Assembly: GCA_000328365.1 (NCBI GenBank)
Contig: KB310457.1
Span: forward strand, 20,145-84,144
Direction of reading: 5' to 3'
Length of the DNA: 64,000 nt
Origin: Capitella teleta
Taxonomy: Eukaryota > Annelida > Polychaeta > Capitellidae
The translations under genes and the position numbers were made by a program. Below the pieces are notes generated by a model that did not search any database, was not told the DNA's origin, and was given only the letters and a program-made list of their open reading frames with translations. Below, piece after piece: positions 1 through 10,523 of this stretch (positions are counted from its first letter, which is position 1; each line of letters opens with the position of its first letter).

Positions 1-115
1 TATATAACCACCCCCCCCCCCCAAAAAAAAAAAACCAAAAAAAAAAAAAAAAAAAAAAAAAAACAAAAAAAAACAAAAACAAAAAAACAAAAAAAAACAA
101 CACAACAACAACAAC
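1..115. repeat. Homopolymer C-run and A-rich tract at window edge
   Basis: A run of C is followed by about 90 bases of almost pure A with scattered C. This is low-complexity sequence with no coding potential. The window begins just before it, so its full extent is unknown. Confidence 0.9.
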
Positions 116-1189
116 GCCGTTAATAATATAACTTACACATTGTGACGTAATAATAATAATACTGCAATAACTTGGAGGGAAGAGCAAGTAGAAGAATGAA
201 GTTTGTATTTAAATCCGCCTCATGCATCGAGGGTAGATCGCTACCTCAAAACGGCTCCGTGATTGACTATCAATTCCAACAGTTAGAGACGATTCTTGTT
301 TTTTTATTATAGACGCGGATTCCTCTTGGTAGCATTGGGTGAGAGGTCTCCATAGGAACTGCTCCATTAAGCAATCATGGCAGATGCTTGTCAGGCGAGG
401 TGGGTTGTAAGCTCCGACAGCACTTCGATGTGTAATTAGTCTATTAGAACACCGTATATGCATTATGGACACAAGAAAAAGGAGTCGACATTAAAATTGC
501 AGTCAGGCAATCAAACTGACTGAGTTGTACTCACTGTCTGCAGGGAGATGTTTGCAGAAAATTAAATTATGTCAAAGTCAACTTATTCAAGCAATAAAAT
601 AATATTGCAAAGCACATTTCCCTAACAATGCTATTAGGTAATTAACTCCTGTGATTGTTTATGGCTTTAACCACATTCTAAAGTTACAAATAATCGAATC
701 AAACGAAACAATATTTTTTTCCCAAATGGCCGAGATAATTGGTCTGATTATGTCTGACAAACTGAAAGAAAGTAACACCTTCCATTAACCGTGCGCTGCC
801 TGAGAGTTCAAAACGTGCACGGAGTCAATTGGGTTCTTTCTCATTACGAAATTCGCGTCAACCTGCAGGGAATCGCTGAAAATATGGAATTAAAATTTCG
901 CCCACTTCCGAGTTAATAATACGGCCCATTCTGTGCACGTCATTCAACGCGGAGACATACAGTTAACCCTGCCAATCATCTCTACTCATCGCATAGAAAT
1001 AAAAAACCGATAACTGAATGGATGTGTTGTGAGAGTGATCATAATACCATTGGTTCACACGTCTCAATCCACCCTCTCGTGTTGCACCGATCACTGCCCT
1101 TCGAAACCGCAACATATGCGATGATACTTTTTTTATTCTCCACCATTCTAATTACAGGGCGTATTTCTCCAATTCTCGTTGACATCTCA
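116..1189. other. Intergenic, no gene recognised
   Basis: AT-rich sequence with only short open frames, such as an 87-codon frame on the minus strand near 209-472. None shows a recognisable domain, and splice-like ends do not line up into a model. I see nothing else I can support here. Confidence 0.5.
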
Positions 1190-1405
1190 CAGGGTCACGT
1201 GGTTGAGGGCCTGTTGACAGGGAAGCCACCTTTTGGCCCCACAGCGATAAGCGGGGCAGAACGAAAGGGGCTCTCTGGGGGCTTTCAAGCCGATTGCTGG
1301 CCAATGGTCGGATCGCATGTACCCTTCACGTCCCCTCGCTCTGCGCATGGCCAAGCACCGCCATCTGGCGGCGATAGTAGGTACTGCTCTTGTCACGTGA
1401 TGTGA
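1190..1405. promoter_or_regulatory. GC-richer promoter-like island with E-boxes
   Basis: A GC-rich patch in AT-rich surroundings. It holds two CACGTG E-boxes (near 1196 and 1393), a CCAAT box, and a palindromic CGCCATCTGGCG-type YY1-like core near 1370. A third CACGTG lies in the palindrome at 1781-1805. This could be a promoter for the weak plus-strand exon candidate at 1864-2133, but no transcript start can be read from sequence alone. Confidence 0.3.
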
Positions 1406-1780
1406 AGCTGGCTTTTAGTAGAGTTCCGGTTGACATGGGTGCTTCTCTTAAGTCGTCGCTTGATAAATGTTCACTTACACGGAAACTAAACCAACACAAA
1501 CCGAATTGCGAGCTGACAACTCGACAATCGATGCGAGGCCAAATGGGAGCTAATACGTCGAAGGAGATCCATCTCTTTTTCGATCTCAATTCTCGCACAG
1601 CACCCGAAAGAAACTCAAAACCTGCTTCCGATCTCATTGCGAACATTTCTGATTTATGGCTGTTTCGAATTTCCTTTTCCGTTTATCCGACAAGCGTTTT
1701 ACGTTTGAGTTCTTTTGGAAGCGTTGTCTTTTTTGAAGTTTTTTCCCCGTCTAGAAGTCAAGTGTGAATATCCTTATCGT

Positions 1781-1805
1781 TGATCACATGATCGATCACG
1801 TGATC
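1781..1805. repeat. Near-perfect 25-base palindrome with E-box
   Basis: TGATCACATGATCGATCACG followed by TGATC is an almost perfect inverted repeat built from TGATCA, CGATCG-like and CACGTG palindromes. It could bind bHLH-zip dimers, or it may be chance in GATC-rich sequence. Confidence 0.6.
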
Positions 1806-1863
1806 TTTAACGCAAGAATCAAATCTGTCAAAGCGTGGCTTCTTTATTGCGGTTAAGCTAATC

Positions 1864-2133
1864 GTGCTTCTTCAATGGCGTCAGGTCTCGTGCAACAAGG
1901 AGGTGACAAGGCAATTTGAGCGATGCGGACAATACCGACAAGTACGCACTGATAAATGCGAGTCGAAATTCTATGGATTACGGAAGAAAAACCGGGACCG
2001 AACGCCATCGAATGATTTCATTCAAGTTGGAGAAGTCCAAGATCCAGAGCAAATGCAAGGTCTTTTTGGGGTGGGTATATCTTTCTGTTTTTTTTTGTTC
2101 TCTTCTGCTTTCAATTATCTTATCCAGGGTCTT
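1864..2133 (+). CDS. Tentative exon pair with a 57-base intron
   Basis: An open frame runs from the line of 1864 up to a possible donor after ...CTTTTTGGG near 2069. An intron-like stretch starting GTGGGTATAT follows, with a strong T-rich tract ending TTATCCAG, about 57 bases long like the introns of the real genes here. After joining, the frame stops within four codons (TAA near 2131). The translated piece is Arg, Lys and Gln rich with no recognised domain. It could be the 3' end of a small gene, a UTR exon, or chance. The hydrophobic reading that runs straight through the T tract is rejected. Confidence 0.18.
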
Positions 2134-2299
2134 GTATAACTTTGCAACGATAGAACACGTTCACGTTAACAATGATCTTGATGACAGAAGAAAGGCGCAA
2201 TCGATCATCTAATTCTCATTTTAATGCAATTAGACAACGATGCAGAAAGATGTCTGCTTTTGGAGCGGGTCATTTCTAGTTTATACAATGACCAGTGCC

Positions 2300-3786
2300 C
2301 AGCCGTGTTCGTTGTATGTGCATTCATCCGCCGCACACGTTCTCCGGATATATATGTTTCTCTGGAGCCGATAAATCATTACGTAATTAATGGCTGAGAA
2401 AAGAAAAATGAGAAAACAAAAAAAGAAGGCTTCCAAGAAGCAGGAAATTTGAATTTGCAGTTCTAATGACTTCAATAAGAAGAGAATTTGTATCTGTCAA
2501 GCCAAGGCCCATAAATAGTATAGAATGAATAATATAGCGAGAATAAGATCTTCCAGATGAGTATGACTATAGCCGATACCATGCAATGTCTGGTACATAT
2601 TATTGCCAAATTTGACCGAAATTTTGGCTTCTGGGGCGCTTGGAACGAGTTACTAGTACTTGTCATCGAAGGGCCGGATTTTGATCATTATTCAATGATG
2701 CAATGTTAATTATTTTACAGAAAAAAAAAAAAAAAAAAAAATGTACAAAAGATATATCATTTGATTTCAAAACAGCATAACGGTTTCTTGACAACCAAAC
2801 TTTACAATTAATAGTTGTGCACAATGATTAGATAGGAGATACCCAGATTCAATAAACATAAACCCACGCCTGCATACATTGGAATTACTTGAAAGTACTG
2901 CAATAAAAACTTTATATATCTCCTCTTAATGTAAATGCTGAATCTCAATCGAATAAATAACATTCACACCTCCGCGCTTTTGTTGCCAGCAGAGGAAGCA
3001 GTCTTCAAAGGATTTGAAATAATTTGTTGAAGTTGTTGATTTATACTTTGCTTCGACCAAGTATCGGATTTCGCTCGTAAAAGTTGCAAAATAATGCCAG
3101 CATTTGCACCCTTTGCAGCGCATTGTTGGACTGTGTGCGATCCATCTTGGTTTGAGCGAAAGGGCCCCCCGCTATGATAAGCACCGCGAGGGTGCTTGAA
3201 TAAGGGAGGCTTCGCTCGCAGCAGGGGCCCTCACACGGCTAGCCATGCGTGAACTCGGGGTGACGACTCGTTTGAGAAGATACGCAACGCAATCATATAC
3301 TGATCTGCATTCATCTCTTTCCACCTTATTACCGTCGGAGGCTGCTTCTTCAGGAAAGAGGCAACTGACGAGAATGCGGAGAGCGAGAGGTGAAACAATC
3401 GTTCAACGGATCTTTATTTATTTCTACATATGTATTTCATTTTTTATATGGTTTTTCTTGTTGTTGCGGGTATATCAGATCATAAACATGTATGCTAGCA
3501 TTTGATTACACGTGTTATTAAGATATGAAATAATGTGCTGGTTTTTGTATACACTGTCACTTTGTGCGACATTGCGCAGCTCTTCACGCATATGCTGAAA
3601 TAGCGAGAACGAAAATATATTATTCCTGGTATACGCTCCTTTCAATTTAGAGCCCACTTAAGTCGCAGAGATTGCTTCAGGCCGCCACAGTCGAATGGCA
3701 GGGGCAATCCGCATGCAGCTAATTAGTTCTAATGATAAATATATTTCAGTGCTCAGAGGAGATCATCAGTGTATCATGTGCTATAT
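2300..3786. other. Intergenic, no gene recognised
   Basis: AT-rich DNA with a 22-base A run near 2720-2741 and a somewhat GC-rich patch near 3140-3260. Open frames are 60-86 codons long and lack domain signatures or consistent splice structure. Confidence 0.5.
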
Positions 3787-3787
3787 A

Positions 3788-4300
3788 CAGAGTGGGTCAA
3801 AAGTATTTTATCTACTCCATGTTAGAAACAAAACTCTAAATTTGGCTAAAGTGTCTCAATTATTCCAAATATAACTATACCCGGTGTGGATTGACTATGT
3901 TATTTTGCGCCCATTTGCCCATTTATGTATTAGAAAAAAAAAGAAGAAAAAAAAGTAAAAATGCGAGTGGTGAGTGATCGCGAAGAGAGCAAATTCAGAT
4001 GAGCCCCTGAACGAGCATTAATTAAGGAATGTCATCTTTTGCATGGCGCTTCAATACAAACTCTCTGCTTTGTTTTGATTTTAAAAGATATATATTAGTG
4101 CTCTCAAACAAAACAATAGAACGAGAGCGTTGCCTAATTATCCTTTCAATGAAGCTTAACTGTGGTTTGCCGCCAAAAGTAAAAATATCGCCGAATGATG
4201 AGTGCACTCTATTAATTGAGATCAATGGGCATGACTGATGATGGAATTGGAATAGAAATGATAGGAATAGCAGCAGATAGACTACTTTTAGTGCACTCTG
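3788..4300 (+). mobile_element. Tc1/mariner-like non-autonomous element, copy A
   Basis: The left end reads CAGAGTGGGTCAAAAGTA. The right end, read inward on the other strand, gives CAGAGTGCACTAAAAGTAG. Both ends are flanked by TA (TATA on each side), fitting the TA target duplication of Tc1/mariner elements. The interior matches the copy at 36052-36737 in inverted orientation but is shorter by roughly 170 bases near its right end. A 104-codon minus frame (4022-4336) overlaps it but shows no DDE transposase motif, so the element is probably mobilised in trans. Confidence 0.7.
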
Positions 4301-6150
4301 TATATGTCTCAATACAATACAGTTTATTATAATCATTTAATTAGCTAGCACCCTGGATAAATCGTAGGCCTTATAGCACTGCGCATAATTTGCTGCGATG
4401 GTGCAAATTGCCGTACAGAAGGAAGCCCCTGGTGCAACAGGGTGGGGCCTCCCTAAATCCGACCACGCCCCACCTTTTTAGGAGGAAACTCGTATTAATC
4501 AAGTATACCCATATAATTATTGCCCGGTTAGTCATTATGGTGTAACTCAGCTATTAGATGAGTAATAATTAAGACTATTAAAAGTTAGTGCGTCTTTTTT
4601 TTTCTCCGTGTCCTGGCATAAAACGTACCTAAGGCGTCTCTATTTCAGGTAAATGCAAGCTGAAAGTTGTAAAGTTTAGATCACAATGAACACGGAGCAA
4701 CCGCAACAGTTGCGAGAAGTCTTCAAAGAAATTAATATGCCCAAAACGGTGTTACTCGTCAACGATTCAGCCTCTTGCACCTGCAGCCAATGACCTCCAA
4801 GGAGACCTCTTCCAGTCTCCTGTTGAAACGTGATCCGTTCGCCTGCAGATTTTCGCTTCATGCGTACGTTTCATGAGGTAATTGTGGTGTGTTGATGGCG
4901 CACACATTCGAGATTCTCGTTTTAGTGACGGTCATAAATTTTGTCACTTTAAACACGTTCAAGAAAATGTTTTTGAAAAAAGGAAAAAGATTTTCTTTTG
5001 AATTGATTAGACTCGTGTGAAGAACTTCTATAAACAGTGGAGAAATGGTTCTTTCATTTACTTTGGCTCTTTTAAGTATCAAACCATGTTTCACACTTGA
5101 GAGATGTATCATTCTAAGCGAGAGACATTAAACAGCGTTTATAAATCGACACTGCGTCTCTCAGCACACAGGGTCACACATAATTTCATCGCACTTCATG
5201 ACTTCTCAAAGAACTCCCGACTTCAAGTTCTCCTTTCAAAAGTAACACCTTCGGGTGAATAAATTTGTAAATACTGCTTTATCTGGCTTTAAAATCTTGT
5301 TAAAGTTTTGTGCGCGGGTAAGCAGCACTATTGTGATCTCGTTAAAGTCTCACTTCTCGTGTTACCGCGAGATCGTTATCGGTGCAATTCGTTCGGTATG
5401 ATATCTTCATTATTGTCCCCTTTAATTCAATCGTGATCTGTAATTAAGTGCATATCCGCTTCAATCACCCATTTGTCATGATTGTCAGGACACTGTAAAG
5501 CAATAGCTGCCGGCGCTTCAACCAGAAACCCATTCGATCTATCGCTCTATTGACTAGGGCTTCAATGTGAATTTGTCAAGTGATTGATTGACTCGGCGGC
5601 GCTTTTGATATTAAACCATGTATCCGACATTTCATGCTTTTCACGTTGCCACATGAAACCGCTCGCGTCGTCTCATTTCATGCGCCGAAAAAAAAAGGCT
5701 TATAATTAGGATGTAGAAGGCGCTCGTCTGCCCCTTCCTCTCGAATTTTATTCCGCTTCGGATTTATACGGATTAACGCTGTTTCGGTAACTCATAACTT
5801 TCTTCATTCTGCTAAAGAATAACCCACATTTTTTATAAATACACGTATTCCTTTTTGACCATTTGCTGGAGCAATTCATTAAGGGGATGATTCTGCAAGT
5901 AAAATCACCTGCATTATGCAATAACGAAACAAGATTTAATGAAGGGTTTAATATGTCAATCAATTTGGTAGAATAATTAACAAATTGTCGACTATTCAAA
6001 GTGGTATATACTGTTGATTCTCCTCACCAGTGGAGTATTTATTATGTGTAAGACTGACGAATTTTCCCATACAAAGAGCACTTATTATACATCTTGCAGC
6101 ATCTCATATATTTTTTCTTTCTCGCTTTTGCTAATAATTACCCTTGCTTG
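4301..6150. other. Intergenic, no gene recognised
   Basis: AT-rich sequence. Open frames near 4676-5112 and 5748-5999 on the minus strand have no recognisable domain and no coherent splice partners. Nothing else supportable was seen. Confidence 0.5.
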
Positions 6151-6154
6151 TAAC

Positions 6155-6430
6155 AGTCACCATGACAACGATACAGTGCGCATGCGCTTGTGGCTTGGGG
6201 CGGCTAAAATTCGGAAGCAATGATCTTGCACCGACCCGCGATTGAGATGTTGGTCTATTTTCGCTGCGCCGGGGGCTCGGAGCTCAGCGGGAGGCCGGCC
6301 GCAAGTCGCACCCGCTCGACAAGGGACGGGCGTTTGTGGCGGTAGGGCGTCGGGGTTGATTGAAGGTCTCCCCGGGATGCAGGCGGGGTGACTGCGGCCC
6401 ATCTGCCTCCGTTCACGACTTGAAAAGACG
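6155..6430. promoter_or_regulatory. Orphan promoter-like island (X-box-like, NRF1, GC-rich)
   Basis: A near-match to an RFX X-box (GTCACCATGACAAC, about 6156-6169) is followed by a perfect NRF1/alpha-Pal palindrome, GCGCATGCGC, at 6178-6187. About 240 bases of GC- and CpG-rich DNA come next in an otherwise AT-rich region. The 113-codon minus frame across it is probably a by-product of base composition. No adjacent gene was recognised on either strand, so the island is orphaned. Confidence 0.4.
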
Positions 6431-7890
6431 CGCATCGATGGATTGGTTCCGCCGATTTGTGCGTCTAATTTGTCTGAAATAATGACTGCGTTGAGCACCG
6501 TACATTCGATTGTTTATATTTATGTACAATATGGATTACATGGGTAATAAGTTATACCGCAGAGCGTATGTTTATAAGTAGTGCAACACGATGCCACCCT
6601 TGCTCAAACCCCGGAATTTTTATAAAATGAATGAATGTCCGTTTACTAATTTGACTGACAACCGAATAATTCACAGAAAGGATTGAGACATGTTTTTGAT
6701 CGATCCCAATATAGCCGATGACGTAATTAAAAAAAAATAAAATGAATGCATGGTGCAATCTGCGAAGACATGCATTTTCAGCCATGCGTGCCGTCCATGT
6801 ACAAATATTGGTTGTTCTTCGGTCGTAAATCGAGTGATCTACGCGGAACTTTGTCCGCATCAGTGAACAAAGCGCCCCTTGCTTGCTTCTTCTTGCGCTT
6901 TCAGAAATCAATTAGCTTCGATTGCTCGTGACAGCGAAGGTCGTAAAGACGAGGTCTACGAGCGCCACGAGAGGGCGCTCATTCCCAAAACCACCCTCAT
7001 TACCGCATGCATAATTAATTAGATGCTAATTATGCATCGAAATGGCCATCTCAGGTGCGAAACGGAAATCATTCCAGGTGAGAAAGTGAGAACACGTGCG
7101 TGTGAATTCAAAGACAGGAGGATTATTTATTTCCTCTGCGTCTGACCTGGTTTTAGGTTTTCGTCACTTTTTTTTTAAAGGTCAAAAAATGTTATTAAGC
7201 ATTGAAGATGTATGGGTTGCGCAAACCGTTGTTTTGGTGAAATTCGGAATATTTATTTTATTTATTTTATTTATACTTATTTTGTTAACATACATTTTTA
7301 TACGAATTCATAATAAGCTTTAACAGTATAATCGTGGATTTCGTTAGATTTTTTTTTTGGTTCAATATTTGTTAATGCAGTACAATTGATTTTTATTTTA
7401 ATACATTTTCCATAAGCTATAATTATTTTTGTTTTGTTTTTCAGTGAACTGTAATTTAGCTTAAAATTTGTACATCGTGGATACATTAAAAGCCGGGTTA
7501 TATTTGGTCTGTTTTTATTATGCTGAAACAATTGTTGATATTCTTTTCTTTTATATCACAGACCCCTACATAAATATTTTCGATTTGCCATCAAATTCAC
7601 ATTTTGATAAAAGATGTCGTAATTATTGCATTACCATCCCTTCATATTTTTTCTTTGACATTTCATCCTCAGCAGATCAAAATATCGTGTAGATATTACA
7701 CTCCCCGTCGCCCCCCTTCTGGAATTTTCAGTGAAAATACAGAGTATTGTACAAGTATTAAACATGCGCATTTCTGAATTTCTATCTCAATGAAACCAAT
7801 TAACCTACTGTTTGTTTTTTTGTTTTTGTTTTTGTTTTTGTTTTTGTTTTTGTTTTTTGTTTTGTTTTTGTTTTTTGTTTTTGTTTTTGT

Positions 7891-7921
<31 letters not shown>

Positions 7922-9084
7922 GTTTTGGTTTTTTTCTCACACTTTTATATCAATTTCTAAATAGCAATTAAAATCCAACAATTATGGATGACAAGAATAT
8001 ATTTCAATAATATATAATAGATATTTTTTTCGTATTCCAAGAAATGTCCATAATTTGCATCATGCGTCGTGAAGGTATAAATAAAAAGAGCATTTTTTTT
8101 TTTTTTTTTTTGCCACGGACCGTCAGACTTTCTGGCAACAGTATACAATTATGGTAATTATCCTGCTGTTAATTTTTGCGAATACGTGGGTGTGTTGGGG
8201 TCATTAAAACGTTGAGGTCCTGAGTAAGGATGGAGTGGGTCTACATATCTATTGACGGGACTCTCAAGTAGTCTCGACAATTAATTGGCATACAATGATT
8301 TATTTCAACACCTCATTTCATTCAGCCTTAGTTGTTAAGTAGTATAATATTATAAGTGACTAGACAAATAATTTAATGATGCCTATTCAGATAATACTAG
8401 TATTACATTCTGACTACATACATCGACCTTTCATTTGAAGTTCTGGTGCATTCTGGGAATTCTGACTATTTCTATTAATTTTCACTGTTGCAAGATGAGC
8501 TTAAATATTTTTCTCTCTATTTCGTGGATTTTCATATGATTTCTCTGCAGCTACAATACTAATTACCTAAATTCTGTGTAAAAATCATTAAAATATTCAA
8601 TCCCAGCATGCACTATAGTAGCTGTATTGTTATTATTATTGTTATCCTTGTATAAATGTTTATTTCGCAAATTATTAGAAATCGAATGATTTTTTTTTTT
8701 TAAACAAAAATAGAACAAAACGAGAGAATAAAACAAAAGATAATATAGAAACAAAATGAAACCAACTAAACCAGTAAATCGTATGGTCGCAAACTTCTTT
8801 GTAAAATAAGCATTATTATTATGACGCCCTTGTGCCAGGGGAAATCGACAGAAAACCACTGAAAATATAAGATATTTTAAGGTAAATGCTTGTTTTCCAT
8901 ATTTTCCTTGACTAGACTTGAGAACTCAGAGCAGGGAATTGCACACGTGATATTCTGATGCGGTGATGCTCGGAGACTCAGCTCTATCCGTATAGTGTCT
9001 TATCGAAGGACGACTATATTTCTACAAATTCGGTTGTTATTGATGGCGCTGGTTTGCGAATTGTTTTGATTATCCGTGATCATT
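6431..9084. other. Intergenic with low-complexity tracts
   Basis: AT-rich. It contains a TTTTTG-type repeat block (7811-7935), a T run near 8091-8111 and many short frames whose hydrophobic translations come from T-rich DNA. No coding gene is supported. Confidence 0.55.
7811..7935. repeat. (TTTTTG)n low-complexity repeat
   Basis: About 125 bases built of T-rich units ending in G (TTTTTG, TTTTG), with slight length variation between units. Confidence 0.95.
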
Positions 9085-9090
9085 TTTATT
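9085..9090 (-). terminator. Polyadenylation signal for the zinc-finger gene
   Basis: AATAAA on the minus strand (TTTATT on plus), about 280 bases downstream of the zinc-finger stop codon at 9370. It is the nearest canonical hexamer I see. Confidence 0.5.
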
Positions 9091-9369
9091 ACACTTATCA
9101 ATAATTTTACTACCAGTGTGCCGTGAATTCAGTGTTTATAAAAGGTTAAAACTTACACTTCAAATTGCATTTAAATGTTAAAGACCCGTCTATGCACGGA
9201 CAGGTTGCCCCGAAGCGTAAACAAAAGACCAGACGCAGAAATATGAGTTCAAAACAACTATACATATAATTCATAAAAGACAAATTAAGTGTTGACACCA
9301 AAATGGCACAAAGCACACAGAGAAAGAGAAAGAGAAGTTGTTGGAATGTATAAAGAGGATTTCTTTGGT

Positions 9370-10523
9370 TCAATTGTCATTGACTAGGCCCACCACGTCC
9401 ACTTCTGCTGAGTCAGCAATGTCCACCTCAAGATCACTGCTGTCTGAGTCAGTTGTCTCCTGTTTATGTAATACTTGATTCTGATTGGGTGACTTAGATG
9501 CATGCGGAGAGGGGGCGGATGACGGTGTCGCGTGTCCAGGTATGCGGTGGTGCCTGGGGAACGGCATCAGGTGAGGATGCAGGTTAATGAGGTCGAACGG
9601 GCGGAACCCAGAAGCATGCACCTCCCCCACTTCGATCTCATCCTCGTCATCCTCTTCCCCGGGTGACCTTTCGTGAACCCTCTTGTGTCTCTCCAAGTTG
9701 CTCTTGTGGCTGGTTGCGTAATCGCAGTGGCCGCACAAGAAGTCTTTCTGCCCACTATGAACCGCCAAATGTCGTTTCAGCAGAGCCTTTCGGCAGAAGT
9801 TCCTGCCGCAGAAGCGACAAAGGTAGCCGTTGCTATGGAACAGGAGGACGTGGTCGCGTAGAGCGGCCTTGTTCTTGAAGGACACGCCACAGCACTCTAA
9901 TAGTTTATCGCATTCTTGGTGCATGGTTGAAACGTGTCTTTTGAGGTTATTTTTGCGATCTGTCACATAACGACACTGCGGGCACCCGAAGAGCTTCTTG
10001 CTGCTACTGCAGTGCAGACCGGCCAGCGCCCCGGGATGGAGGCCGAGCAGCGCTGCCTTCGCCGCCAACGGGTCTTGCATGAAGAGCCCTGGCGGGGGGA
10101 GGAGCGGCCCGGGGAACATCGGCGGGCCATCTGCGGGCCGGTGGGCTGTCGGGCGCAGCAAATTTGGCTGGGAATCCTTCATGGATCCGATGGAAGGAAG
10201 AGGGAGTGGTCTGGAGTTGGCTGGTCCGAGGGCATCACCGGATGGTCGTGACGTCGGGGGGAGGGCAGGGGGAGGGAGGGCCCTGAAGGCGCTGATCGGT
10301 CCTTCGTCGCTCAACCCCCGGGGAAGAGGAGGCGGAGGGGGAGGTGGATGCATCAGAGGCCACCTGAAATACAAGAGGAGGAGGAGGAGGTCAATCAAAA
10401 TGCAACCGCATGATGAGCTCATCGATTTTGCTTTGGCCCGGTTACGCTCCAATGCACACGGGTGCGCTGATTAACCAGGTAAGAAATCGAACGGCCAACG
10501 CATGTCAAATGGGCTTACGTCAT
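9370..10523 (-). CDS. C2H2 zinc-finger transcription factor (332 aa)
   Basis: Probable sequence-specific DNA-binding nuclear regulator. Two coding exons: 10519-10523 (start codon plus two bases) and 9370-10363, joined across a 155-base GT-AG intron in phase 2. An in-frame TAA just upstream of the 10523 ATG supports this start. If the first exon is wrong, translation could begin at the internal ATG at 10353 (327 aa). Residues 1-125 are proline-rich and low complexity. Residues 129-232 hold tightly packed fingers: CPQC...H...H (129-150), a finger with an unusual CC pair (about 159-178), YLCRFC...H...H (184-204) and FLCGHC...H...H (212-232). An acidic patch (EEDDEDEIE) and an Asp/Ser-rich C-terminus follow. 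The finger block resembles a family I associate with invertebrate genomes, but I cannot name the gene safely. 5' UTR exons were not located. Confidence 0.85.

Noticed and set aside
1916-2212. 98-codon frame with an apparent membrane span
   Set aside because: The hydrophobic part is the translation of a T-rich stretch that looks like the polypyrimidine tract of a short intron (GTGGGT...TTATCCAG).
6157-6498. 113-codon minus frame as a gene
   Set aside because: It lies in a GC-rich island where stop codons are rare, with no domain and no splice partners. A promoter island explains it better.
9934-10474. Long plus-strand frames opposite the zinc-finger exon
   Set aside because: Shadow frames of the GC-rich, proline-rich coding exon on the minus strand.
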